Shown one piece after another: positions 18,598 through 27,271 of a stretch of 60,183 bases of DNA. The notes under the pieces were generated by a model, which ran no database searches, had not been told where the DNA came from, and saw only the letters and a list, made by a program, of their open reading frames with translations. This DNA is from Campylobacterota bacterium (GTDB lineage Bacteria > Campylobacterota > Campylobacteria > Campylobacterales > Hydrogenimonadaceae), in the NCBI GenBank assembly GCA_013153475.1, contig JAADEJ010000086.1, positions 1-60,183 on the forward strand, read 5' to 3'. Positions within the stretch are counted from its first letter, which is position 1, and the number at the start of each line of letters is the position of its first letter. The position numbers were made by a program, and so were the translations under genes.

Positions 18598-21204
18598 GTG
18601 ACGGTTTTGAAAAAAACGGTGATGGTGTTGGCGCTGTTGATGATCGCGATAAGACCGCTTCCGGCCGGGCAATCTCTGCATGTCTACTCCAATGAAGAGT
18701 TGATTTCCGCCTATATCTACCTTCTGTCAAAAAATACCCGGTGGCCGGTTTCTCTATCTAACAAGCCGTTTCGTATCGGTATTCTGGAAAGAGGCGGCAA
18801 TATCAGAAAAACGTTCTGGAAGTTGACGAAGGACCTTCACCTTCATGGAAGAAAAATATGGGTAACGGGGTTTTCACGACCCGAAAAGATCGATTATGAC
18901 CATCTTGACGTGCTGTTTGTCGATAGCCGTTTTTCCGGATATATCGCCAGAATCTACCGATCCATCCCTCCCCATACGCCGTTGTTGTTGATAAGCCGGG
19001 ATGCGGACGACACTGACCATATCATGATCAATATCTACCATGACAGCCGGGATCGCAACCGCATTCAGATCAACCGGAAAAATATAGAATCCCACGGTTT
19101 GCGGATCGGCAAGAAGATTTTGCTTGCCGGCGGGGAAGAGGTGGGTATCAGCAAACTTTTCAATACCTCCCTCGAAGCGCTGAAAGCCCAGGAGAGGCGC
19201 TACGAAAAGCTTAAAGCGACCAGCCGGAAATTTGAGGAGCAGATCGCGGTATTGAAGAAGGATATCGCCCTTTTCAGGGATGAACTCGCCTACAAGCGGA
19301 AAATTGTCGAACAGAAAGAGAAAGAGTTGCGCAACACGGTTCGCAGGTTGAGCCGTCAGCAGGCGATGTTGAGGGAAAAAGAGAAGAAAATCAAAGAAAA
19401 GGCCAAAAAACTGAAGCTTCTGGAAGAGGAGTACAACCGTCTGAAAGCGGAAACGAACGAACAGAAAAAGAGGCTCCAGGCCCGTTTGAAAGAGATCGAG
19501 AGACAGGAAAAAGAGATATCGCGCCGGGCGGCCATTCTGGCGACTCAGCAGGAACATATTATCGAACTCGACAGAGAGATCAGCAGGCAAAAGCAGAAAA
19601 TAGATGAGCAAAAAGAGGTAATCTCCGCCCATGAGCAGGCTTTGAAACGTCAAAGTCTTCAGCTTAAAGAACAGACTGTTACCATGTATGCCCTGACGGG
19701 TATCGTCATGGCGTTGATACTTTTCGCCTGGTATTTTTACCATAACAAACGTCTGCTTGAGTCCTTGACCAAGAAGTTGAGGGAAGCCAAGGAGAACGCT
19801 GAGTATGCCAACCGCTCCAAATCCATTTTTCTTACCAATATGAGTCATGAGTTGCGCACCCCGCTCAATGCCATTATGGGTTTTTCGGATCTTCTTTTGA
19901 AGGATGAGTCTCTCTCGCCCGTACAGAGAGAGCGGCTGGGCATTATCTTTCGCAGCGGCTCTTTTCTGCTGGGATTGATCAATGACGTGCTCAATCTCGC
20001 AAGGGTGGAGTCCGGGAAGATACAGATTGAAAAAGCGCCGATGGATCTTGGCGCTCTGATCGAGGAGACCATGGCACTGATGAGTCAGCGGGCCAAGAAC
20101 AAAGGGTTGGAGATCGTTTTGGATCAGACCTCCCGTTTTCCCCGTTGTATCGTGGCTGACGGAGAAAAAATACGTCAGATCCTTTTGAACTACCTCTCCA
20201 ATGCCATCAAATATTCGCATAAAGGTACCATCCGGTTGAGTCTGGACGCTGACGGAAGCTTTTTGTATATGCATGTGGCGGATGAAGGGGTCGGCATAGA
20301 GAAAGAGGATCTGGAACGGGTTTTTGAACCTTTCATTCAGGTAGGAGAAGCCTCCGAAAAAACCGGAAGCGGGTTGGGCCTTTCCATTACCAAAGAGTTC
20401 GTGGAAGCGATGGGCGGCAGGGTATGGGCCGAGAGTAAACCGGGGGAGGGAAGTACTTTTCATGCGGCCATACCCTATCAGGTTTGCGAAAACGGAGAGA
20501 ACAATATTCTCAAATCGCAAAAACGCAGCGAAGTTATCGGGCTCGATCCTTCCCAAAAGGGTATCAAAGTACTGATCGCCGAGGACAAAGAGGATAACAG
20601 GATGCTTTTGCGCTCGATTCTGGATGTTTTGGGTGTGGAGGTAAAAGAGGCGCTCAACGGGGAAGAAGCGGTCGAGATCTTCAAGACATGGCACCCCGAT
20701 TTCATCTGGATGGACAGACGTATGCCGAAGATGAACGGAGAAGAGGCGACGCGTATTATCCGTTCGTTACCGGGTGGAGACAAGGTCGTTATTGTGGCGT
20801 TGACCGCCAGCGCTTTTGCCGATGAGAAGAAAAAAGTGATGGCGGCGGGTATGGACGGGTTTGTCGTCAAACCTTATGTCGCCGACGAAATTTATGAAAC
20901 CATGAAAGAGTTTCTGGGACTTCGCTATATCTATAAAAACAACGGTGACGATGACGAGAACGCGCAGCGTCAACTTCCCGTAGACAAAGACAGCTATGCC
21001 GACGCGTTGATGGCACTGGACGACGAAACCCTCGACAAACTTTTTGAAGCGGCGGTTTTGCTGGATGAAGACGCGTTGGAAGAGCTGCTCGGTACCATGC
21101 CCGACTCACCGGCGGCCGCTATGACCGCCAGATTGGCGGAGCATCTGGAATTCAGAAAGATTCTTGAGACGATTCAGGAGGTCAAAGCACGGAAAAAAAG
21201 GTGA
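18598..21204 (+). CDS. Hybrid sensor histidine kinase with N-terminal YfiR-like (DUF4154) periplasmic domain, coiled coil, TM, HisKA/HATPase and receiver domain
   Basis: Signal peptide; YfiR-like region (sensory-TonB-locus type); KSIFLTNMSHELRTPLNAIMGFSDLL, GSGLGLSITKEFVEAMGG, VLIAEDKEDNRMLL, WMDRRMPKMNG. GTG start. Confidence 0.88.
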   Translation: MTVLKKTVMVLALLMIAIRPLPAGQSLHVYSNEELISAYIYLLSKNTRWPVSLSNKPFRIGILERGGNIRKTFWKLTKDLHLHGRKIWVTGFSRPEKIDYDHLDVLFVDSRFSGYIARIYRSIPPHTPLLLISRDADDTDHIMINIYHDSRDRNRIQINRKNIESHGLRIGKKILLAGGEEVGISKLFNTSLEALKAQERRYEKLKATSRKFEEQIAVLKKDIALFRDELAYKRKIVEQKEKELRNTVRRLSRQQAMLREKEKKIKEKAKKLKLLEEEYNRLKAETNEQKKRLQARLKEIERQEKEISRRAAILATQQEHIIELDREISRQKQKIDEQKEVISAHEQALKRQSLQLKEQTVTMYALTGIVMALILFAWYFYHNKRLLESLTKKLREAKENAEYANRSKSIFLTNMSHELRTPLNAIMGFSDLLLKDESLSPVQRERLGIIFRSGSFLLGLINDVLNLARVESGKIQIEKAPMDLGALIEETMALMSQRAKNKGLEIVLDQTSRFPRCIVADGEKIRQILLNYLSNAIKYSHKGTIRLSLDADGSFLYMHVADEGVGIEKEDLERVFEPFIQVGEASEKTGSGLGLSITKEFVEAMGGRVWAESKPGEGSTFHAAIPYQVCENGENNILKSQKRSEVIGLDPSQKGIKVLIAEDKEDNRMLLRSILDVLGVEVKEALNGEEAVEIFKTWHPDFIWMDRRMPKMNGEEATRIIRSLPGGDKVVIVALTASAFADEKKKVMAAGMDGFVVKPYVADEIYETMKEFLGLRYIYKNNGDDDENAQRQLPVDKDSYADALMALDDETLDKLFEAAVLLDEDALEELLGTMPDSPAAAMTARLAEHLEFRKILETIQEVKARKKR

Positions 21205-21829
21205 GGGACTCTTCCTCTTCCGGTGTAAGATCGGCTGTGTCGATGGATCCGTCGGCGATGCGTGATTGAAGGGTGTCGGTGATAAAACGTTTGGCCTCTT
21301 CCCTGGCCTTTTGAATATCGTCGACAAAGGCGGCGCCGTTGAAGTTGTACGGCACCTCGTTCTCTACACACAAAATCAGCCCTTCACAATGTTTTTCCAG
21401 GTGCTCGGCGATCTCACGGTAGTTGATGCCAAATTCGCAACTGTACCAGACCAGGTCTTCCAGCACTTCGTCGTTAAACTCGGCGATGCCGTCGGCGGTG
21501 GTGTCCAGATAGAGCGCATAGGGCTCGTTGGCGGCCAAAAGCTCCTGCCACGCCCGGCCGGCGTAGATGGCGACCGTTTCGCCTTCGTCTTTGACTTCGT
21601 AGTTTTCACCCAGGATCTTTTTGAGCGGGGTGGGGGGCGTGCCGGCCGTGCCCGTTAAAGAGGCCGGTTGGCCCACATAGACGTAGGGCTTGGCCGGCAG
21701 CTCATCGGGTGTGCCAAAAAGAATTTCACCCTTATGGGTGACGGCCATGGGCTTTTGGGCATTGATCGCCTCCAAAAAAGCCTTCTTGTCAACCTTTACA
21801 TCCTCTTTCATCAGATTTTTAAAGACCAT
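21182..21829 (-). CDS. Hypothetical protein (215 aa), acidic
   Basis: Intact ORF with the ATG close to the preceding operon gene; no family recognised. Overlaps the kinase 3' end by 23 bp. Confidence 0.7.
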   Translation of the reverse strand: MVFKNLMKEDVKVDKKAFLEAINAQKPMAVTHKGEILFGTPDELPAKPYVYVGQPASLTGTAGTPPTPLKKILGENYEVKDEGETVAIYAGRAWQELLAANEPYALYLDTTADGIAEFNDEVLEDLVWYSCEFGINYREIAEHLEKHCEGLILCVENEVPYNFNGAAFVDDIQKAREEAKRFITDTLQSRIADGSIDTADLTPEEEESLTFFSVL

Positions 21830-21890
21830 GGATTTCCTTCCGTTTTTTTACCCATTCTATACACATCAAAGCAAATGAGGCTTTCCAAAA

Positions 21891-21925
21891 CCTTTCACCT
21901 TTTACCTTTTACCTTTTACTTTTTA
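21891..21925 (+). repeat. Heptanucleotide tandem repeat CCTTTCA(CCTTTTA)3CTTTTTA
   Basis: Five consecutive 7-nt units read directly just 3' of ppk2. Confidence 0.9.
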
Positions 21926-21926
21926 T

Positions 21927-22808
21927 CTATCCTATGAACTTGCCGCTTCTAAGGCGTTGGGCCTCCATCAGCTCAATCTCTCTCGCGCCCGAGACGACAA
22001 TGTTGGCGTCGGGCACGTAATCGAGCATTTCGTCCCGTCCTTCGTAATCGACGGCGTTAAGAATAACCCGCATGGCGTTGAGGCGGGCAAGGTGTTTGTT
22101 GTCGCTGCGTATGATGGTCCAGGGGGCGATGGTGGTGTGGGTATGTTTGAGCATTTCGTATTTCATGTTGGTAAAATCGTCCCACTTCTCCTGGGCCTGA
22201 AGATCCACTTCGCTCAGTTTCCACTGCCGAAGCGGATCGGTCTTTCGCCGCTCAAAACGGCGCTTTTGCTCCTCTTTGGTGACGGAGAAGTAGAGTTTTA
22301 TCAATGTGATGCCGTTACGGACCAGCGTCTTTTCAAAACTGGGCACATCTTCAATAAAGATTTTATACTCCTCTTCAGTACAAAACCCGAATACCGGCTC
22401 CACCATCGCCCGGTTGTACCAGCTTCTGTCAAACAGCACAATCTCCCCGCCGTGGGGAAACTGCTCCACGTAACGCTGAAAATACCACTGGGTGCGCTGT
22501 TCTTCGGTGGGTTTGCCCAGGGCCACGACCCGGTAGTGCTTTTCGTTCATGTAGCGGGTGACCCGGCGGATGGTTCCCCCTTTTCCCGCGGCGTCCCTGC
22601 CTTCAAAGAGAATGATCATCTTCTGTTTGTTGATCTCCAGGTGCTTTTGGAGTTTGATAAGCTCCGCCTGATAGGGCTTGAGCTCTTCGGCCTGAAGGTA
22701 TTTGCGGATCGCTTTTTTCTTTTTGAGCAGAACCGGCAGGGGGTCGGTATTGGTGCAGGTAATCTCCTCCAGCTCGTTTAGCTCGGCAATTTGGGAACTT
22801 TCGGGCAA
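21927..22808 (-). CDS. ppk2: Polyphosphate kinase 2 family protein
   Basis: FEGRDAAGKGGTIRRVTRYMNEKHYRVVALGKPTEEQRTQWYFQRYVEQFPHGGEIVLFDRSWYNRAMVEPVFGF. Confidence 0.94.
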   Translation of the reverse strand: MPESSQIAELNELEEITCTNTDPLPVLLKKKKAIRKYLQAEELKPYQAELIKLQKHLEINKQKMIILFEGRDAAGKGGTIRRVTRYMNEKHYRVVALGKPTEEQRTQWYFQRYVEQFPHGGEIVLFDRSWYNRAMVEPVFGFCTEEEYKIFIEDVPSFEKTLVRNGITLIKLYFSVTKEEQKRRFERRKTDPLRQWKLSEVDLQAQEKWDDFTNMKYEMLKHTHTTIAPWTIIRSDNKHLARLNAMRVILNAVDYEGRDEMLDYVPDANIVVSGAREIELMEAQRLRSGKFIG

Positions 22809-22849
22809 AAGGGACTCCTTTGGACGGTTTTTTATTGTATCATTGTAGC

Positions 22850-23407
22850 ATGACCAACCATGAAAAGATACGAGAACTACTGGAAAAACTGGAAAAAACG
22901 GAGGCTGAGCTCTATCGGGAGCTTGACAAAGGGGTAGAAAAGATTGCCTGTGACTTTTCGGCCGAAAGAATTCCGCTGTTTCGGTATATCCTGAAAGGCA
23001 ACAAGCGGTATGCCCTCAGCGCCCCGATTATTTACGCCATGATCATTCCGGCGGTGGTGATGGACCTGTTTGTCAGCTTCTATCAGTGGAGCTGCTTTCC
23101 GCTCTACGGCATTCCCAAAGTCAAACGGGGCGATTACATGGCCATCGACCGCCACCGGCTCGCCTACCTGAACCTGTTGCAAAAGCTCAACTGCGTCTAT
23201 TGCGGTTACTTCAACGGGCTTGTGGCCTATGTGCAGGAGATCGCGGCCAGGACGGAACAATTCTGGTGTCCCATCCGCCACGCCAGGCGGCTGAGAAGCG
23301 TGCATAGACACTACCGCTACTTTCTTCCCTACGGCGACGGCGAGGCACTGGATGAGCGGTGGGAGAAACTGCGTGAAAAACTGCGCAAAGAGAAGGAGGA
23401 ATCGTGA
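22850..23407 (+). CDS. Conserved hypothetical protein with hydrophobic segment and CxxC motif
   Basis: MTNHEKIRELLEKLEK start; SFYQWSCFPLYGIPKVKRGDYMAIDRHRLAYLN...KLNCVYCGYFNGL...EQFWCPIRHARR. Confidence 0.75.
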   Translation: MTNHEKIRELLEKLEKTEAELYRELDKGVEKIACDFSAERIPLFRYILKGNKRYALSAPIIYAMIIPAVVMDLFVSFYQWSCFPLYGIPKVKRGDYMAIDRHRLAYLNLLQKLNCVYCGYFNGLVAYVQEIAARTEQFWCPIRHARRLRSVHRHYRYFLPYGDGEALDERWEKLREKLRKEKEES

Positions 23408-23616
23408 ATATCCGGGCGTGTCTGAACGATTACATCAAAGAGCTGGAAAAGGAGGTAATGGCCATCCTTTCCGATCCATCGACCGACAAGCGGACCAAAA
23501 ACCTGGCCATGAAACCTTTGACCAGCAAAAAGAAGATCATTCAAAACACCCTCGACGCGTTGGAGTTGGTCGATCGGGTCAGCGAAGAGGAGAGGGCCAA
23601 AGGGGTAGGGGCGTAA
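23404..23616 (+). CDS. Small hypothetical protein (70 aa), translationally coupled to the upstream gene
   Basis: Start overlaps the upstream TGA; ORF ends at the valS convergent boundary. Confidence 0.6.
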   Translation: MNIRACLNDYIKELEKEVMAILSDPSTDKRTKNLAMKPLTSKKKIIQNTLDALELVDRVSEEERAKGVGA

Positions 23617-26250
23617 CTACCCCTCCAGTGCCGAGAGTTCGGCTTTGATCTTTTCCAGTTTCTGCTCGGCTTCGGCCAGGGCGGCGCGGTTTTCTTCGAC
23701 CACCTTGGCGGGTGCGTTGGCGACGAATTTTTCGTTTTTTAGCATATTGCCAAGCTTCATGATCTCTTTTTCGAGTTTTTCTTTTTGTTTGTTCAACCGA
23801 TTCAAAATAGGCGTAAGATCGATATCGGCGGTGGAGATGTAGCTCTCTAAATGGTCGCTCACGTCCGTTACCGCCTTCTCGGGTTTGGCGTCGGTAAAGA
23901 CCACCTCGTCCACTTTGGCCAGTTTTTCGATGTAGGGGCGCATCAGCGTCTCATCCAGCGGGGCTTCGATTTTGAGGTAGGCCTTTTCGATGCGCTGATT
24001 GCCCTTGTCCACCAGCGTCTTACAGCGGCGGATGGAGACGATCGCCTCGATGGCCAGGGCGAAATCGGCCATGATCTTTTCGTCTTTGGGGCCGCTTGCG
24101 GGATAGCGTTTGATCATGATCGACTCTTGCGCTTCCAGCGTACCGCCGCCCAGGCGCTGGTAGAGATACTCGGTAATGTAGGGCATGAAAGGATGCAGCA
24201 GTTTCATCGACTCCTTGTAAATGGCGCCAAGCTCGGCGACGCTCTCTTTACTCGCTTTGCTCAGCTCAATGCCCCAGTCGCAAAACTCGCCCCACAAGAA
24301 GCGATAGAGTGTCGTCGCCGCGTCGTTGAAGCGGTACTGCTCGACGTAGTCGCGGGTCTCTTCGACGGCCATGTAGAAGCGGCTGAGCATGTAGCGGCCC
24401 AGCGGCGTGGTGATGGTCTCGGGGGCGAGGTCGTCGAAACGCTCGGCGTTCATGAGCAGGTAATTGGCGGCGTTGTAGAGTTTGTTGGTGAAGTTGCGCG
24501 ACTGCTCGAGCTTCTCCTCGCTGAGCTTGATGTCGCGCCCCTGCACCGCCAGGACCGCCAGGGTAAAGCGCAGGGCGTCGGCGGAGTATTTGTCGATCAT
24601 CGTCAGCGGGTCGATGACGTTGCCCTTGGATTTGCTCATCTTCTGCCCCTTCTCGTCTTTGACAAGGGCGTGCAGATAGATGTGGGGGAAAGGCAGTTCA
24701 CCCGTGAGACGCTCACCCATCATCAGCATCCTGGCGACCCAGAAAAAGAGAATGTCAAACCCGGTAATAAGCAAAGAGTTGGGGTAGAAGGCCTTCATGT
24801 CCTCTTCAAACCACTTCTCCCCTTTGAAAGCCTCGCCATTGCCCCAACCAAGGGTACTGAAGGGCCAAAGCCCGGAGCTAAACCAGGTATCAAGCACGTC
24901 GGGATCCTGGTGGATCTTGTCACTGCCGCACTTTTCGCACGTTTTTGGCGTCTCACCCTCAAAAGCCCACTGATGACCGCACGCGTCGCAGTACATCACC
25001 GGGATCTGGTGCCCCCACCAAAGCTGTCGGCTGATACACCAGTCTCTAAGGTCTCGCATCCAGGCGTTGAAGCTGTTGATCCAGTGCTCGGGGAAAAAGC
25101 GCGCTTCGCCGGCGTTTACGCGCTCGACGGCCCTGGCGGCAAACTCTTTTTTGACAAACCACTGTTTGGAGATGTAGGGCTCAACGACGTTTTTACAGCG
25201 GTAGCAATGTCCCACCTGGTGGCGGTGCTCTTCGATTTTCTCCAAAAAGCCCTCTTGATCAAGCTTTTGTACAATCGCCTCTCTTGCTTCCAGGCGTTCT
25301 TGCCCCTCAAATTCGCCGGCGTAGGCGTTAAGCATCCCTTTTTCGTCAAAGACGGTAATGAAATCAAGCCCGTGACGCAAGCCCACCTCGTAGTCGTTGG
25401 GATCATGGGCGGGGGTCACTTTGACCACGCCGGTTCCAAACTCTTTGTCGACGTGCTCGTCGGCGATGATGTGAATCTCCCTGCCAATCAGCGGCAAAAG
25501 GATCGTCTTGCCGATAAGGTGTTGATAACGCTCATCTTCAGGGTGCACCATCACGGCGGTGTCGCCAAAGAAGGTCTCGGGCCGAGTGGTGGCGACCACC
25601 ACGTGGCCGCTACCGTCACTGAGGGGGTAGCGGATGTGGTAGAGCTTGCCGTCATGCTCTTCGTATTCAACCTCAATGTCACTGAGCGCCCCGTCGTGGG
25701 TGCACCAGTTGATCATGTAGTTACCCTGGACGATCCAGCCTTCGTCATACATCGTCTTGAAGGCCTTTTTGACGGCGTTGGCCAGCCCCTCGTCCATCGT
25801 GAAGCGCTCCCGGCTCCAGGCGGGGGAGACGCCAAGGCGGCGCAGTTGGGTGGTAATGGCGTTGCCGGAGTTCTCCTTTTGCTTCCACGCCAGCTTTAAA
25901 AAGGCTTCCCGGCCAATCTCTTCTTTGGTCTTGCCCTGTTCAAGTAGCTGTTTTTCCACGACATTCTGGGTGGCGATGCCGGCGTGGTCGGTGCCCGGTT
26001 GCCAAAGGGTCTTGAAGCCGTCCATTCGCTTATAGCGTACAATGATGTCTTGCAGGGTAAAGGTGAGCGCGTGGCCGATGTGCAGGTGGCCCGTGACGTT
26101 GGGCGGGGGCATCATGATGCAAAAGGTCTTACCCTCATCCTGTATGGCGGCGTTGCCGTCTACTTCAAAGTAGCCGCGGCTCTCCCATGTTTTGTAATAG
26201 TCGTTTTCGATCGCTTTGGGGTCGTAGTAGTTGCTTTTTTTCTCGCTCAT
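23617..26250 (-). CDS. valS: Valyl-tRNA synthetase
   Basis: PPPNVTGHLHIGHALTFTLQD (HIGH), KMSKSKGNVIDPL (KMSKS), C-terminal coiled coil. Confidence 0.97.
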   Translation of the reverse strand: MSEKKSNYYDPKAIENDYYKTWESRGYFEVDGNAAIQDEGKTFCIMMPPPNVTGHLHIGHALTFTLQDIIVRYKRMDGFKTLWQPGTDHAGIATQNVVEKQLLEQGKTKEEIGREAFLKLAWKQKENSGNAITTQLRRLGVSPAWSRERFTMDEGLANAVKKAFKTMYDEGWIVQGNYMINWCTHDGALSDIEVEYEEHDGKLYHIRYPLSDGSGHVVVATTRPETFFGDTAVMVHPEDERYQHLIGKTILLPLIGREIHIIADEHVDKEFGTGVVKVTPAHDPNDYEVGLRHGLDFITVFDEKGMLNAYAGEFEGQERLEAREAIVQKLDQEGFLEKIEEHRHQVGHCYRCKNVVEPYISKQWFVKKEFAARAVERVNAGEARFFPEHWINSFNAWMRDLRDWCISRQLWWGHQIPVMYCDACGHQWAFEGETPKTCEKCGSDKIHQDPDVLDTWFSSGLWPFSTLGWGNGEAFKGEKWFEEDMKAFYPNSLLITGFDILFFWVARMLMMGERLTGELPFPHIYLHALVKDEKGQKMSKSKGNVIDPLTMIDKYSADALRFTLAVLAVQGRDIKLSEEKLEQSRNFTNKLYNAANYLLMNAERFDDLAPETITTPLGRYMLSRFYMAVEETRDYVEQYRFNDAATTLYRFLWGEFCDWGIELSKASKESVAELGAIYKESMKLLHPFMPYITEYLYQRLGGGTLEAQESIMIKRYPASGPKDEKIMADFALAIEAIVSIRRCKTLVDKGNQRIEKAYLKIEAPLDETLMRPYIEKLAKVDEVVFTDAKPEKAVTDVSDHLESYISTADIDLTPILNRLNKQKEKLEKEIMKLGNMLKNEKFVANAPAKVVEENRAALAEAEQKLEKIKAELSALEG

Positions 26251-26342
26251 AAACGCCTCTGTGTAGGGTTGAAATAAACGCGATTATAGCCAAACGGTGA
26301 TAAGAGAGGAATTAGAGGAAGAGGAGAGAGGGGAGTCTCTCC

Positions 26343-26741
26343 TTACTTTTTCTTTTTGTTTTTGGATGAGGCGGGTTTGCTCTTTTTCTTGTCGCCTTTT
26401 TTCTTGGGAAGGGCAGTGTTTTTCTTTTTGGGTTTCAGGGCCTCGGTTTTTTGGTTTTTCTTCTTGTTTTTGGAGGCGCTCTTTTTGTTGCGTTTTTTCT
26501 TGTCAGCGCTTTTGATGTCTTTGAGAATGTTGTTGGCGATGCTGGGGCCAATGCCCGGCACTTTCATAAGGTCTTCTTTTGTTTTCAGCTTGTGGGTTTT
26601 GCGAAATTTGATAATCGCTTCCGCCTTCTTCTCTCCTACGCCTTTAATGCCCATAAGCTCCGCTTTGGTGGCCTTTTGCGGATTGAGCGCAAACAGCAGA
26701 GAAGCGCCCAGTGTCAGCGCGAACACGACTCTTTTTATCAT
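26343..26741 (-). CDS. Secreted ComEA-like helix-hairpin-helix protein with Lys-rich C-terminal tail
   Basis: Signal peptide, then NPQKATKAELMGIKGVGEKKAEAIIKFRKTHKLKTKEDLMKVPGIGPSIANNIL; tail about 50% Lys. Confidence 0.85.
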   Translation of the reverse strand: MIKRVVFALTLGASLLFALNPQKATKAELMGIKGVGEKKAEAIIKFRKTHKLKTKEDLMKVPGIGPSIANNILKDIKSADKKKRNKKSASKNKKKNQKTEALKPKKKNTALPKKKGDKKKSKPASSKNKKKK

Positions 26742-26989
26742 GTTGACTCCTTTGGTTTGAATGTTTTGCGGGTAATGGTATCAGGCAAACAATAATAAAA
26801 AACTGAGAAAAACGATTGTTCAAACGCATTGGTAAAATTGGTTAAAATAGCGACAAGGAAGTGGTTCGAGTGAATATGTTTAGCTGACACTGTCAGTAGA
26901 AAACGCCGATTTTCGATTGACACTAAGTTAATTTTAAGTTAGCTGAATTTTTCTTGAAGCTCTTGAAGCCCGGAATTTAGGGATTTTCT

Positions 26990-27066
<77 letters not shown>

Positions 27067-27085
27067 ACAGAAGATTGTGAAAGAG

Positions 27086-27160
27086 TGGATGGGGTGGAGG
27101 GACTCGAACCCCCGAATGGCAGGACCAAAACCTGCTGCCTTACCACTTGGCGACACCCCA
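27086..27160 (-). tRNA. tRNA-Gln (TTG), CCA encoded
   Basis: Minus strand TGGGGTGTCGCCAAGTGGTAAGGCAGCAGGTTTTGGTCCTGCCATTCGGGGGTTCGAGTCCCTCCACCCCATCCA; cloverleaf with anticodon TTG. Confidence 0.95.
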
Positions 27161-27271
27161 ATCTGAGAGGTTTACGTCGTTTGTTTACGGGCAGAATTAT
27201 AATGCAAAAGTACGGCATTGTCAAGAGTTTTTGGATATAATTTTTCAAATTACGTAGAGGATTGAAAAAAG

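Noticed and set aside
18874-20694. 606-aa minus-strand ORF antisense to the YfiR-kinase
   Set aside because: The kinase reading is secure; the antisense frame is F/L/Q/H-rich without domains.
23851-25899. 682-aa plus-strand ORF antisense to valS
   Set aside because: Lies entirely inside valS; composition typical of an antisense shadow frame.
26738-26923. Small minus-strand ORFs (26644-26829, 26738-26923) upstream of the comEA-like gene
   Set aside because: Short, overlapping, no ribosome-binding site or family signal; region better treated as non-coding.
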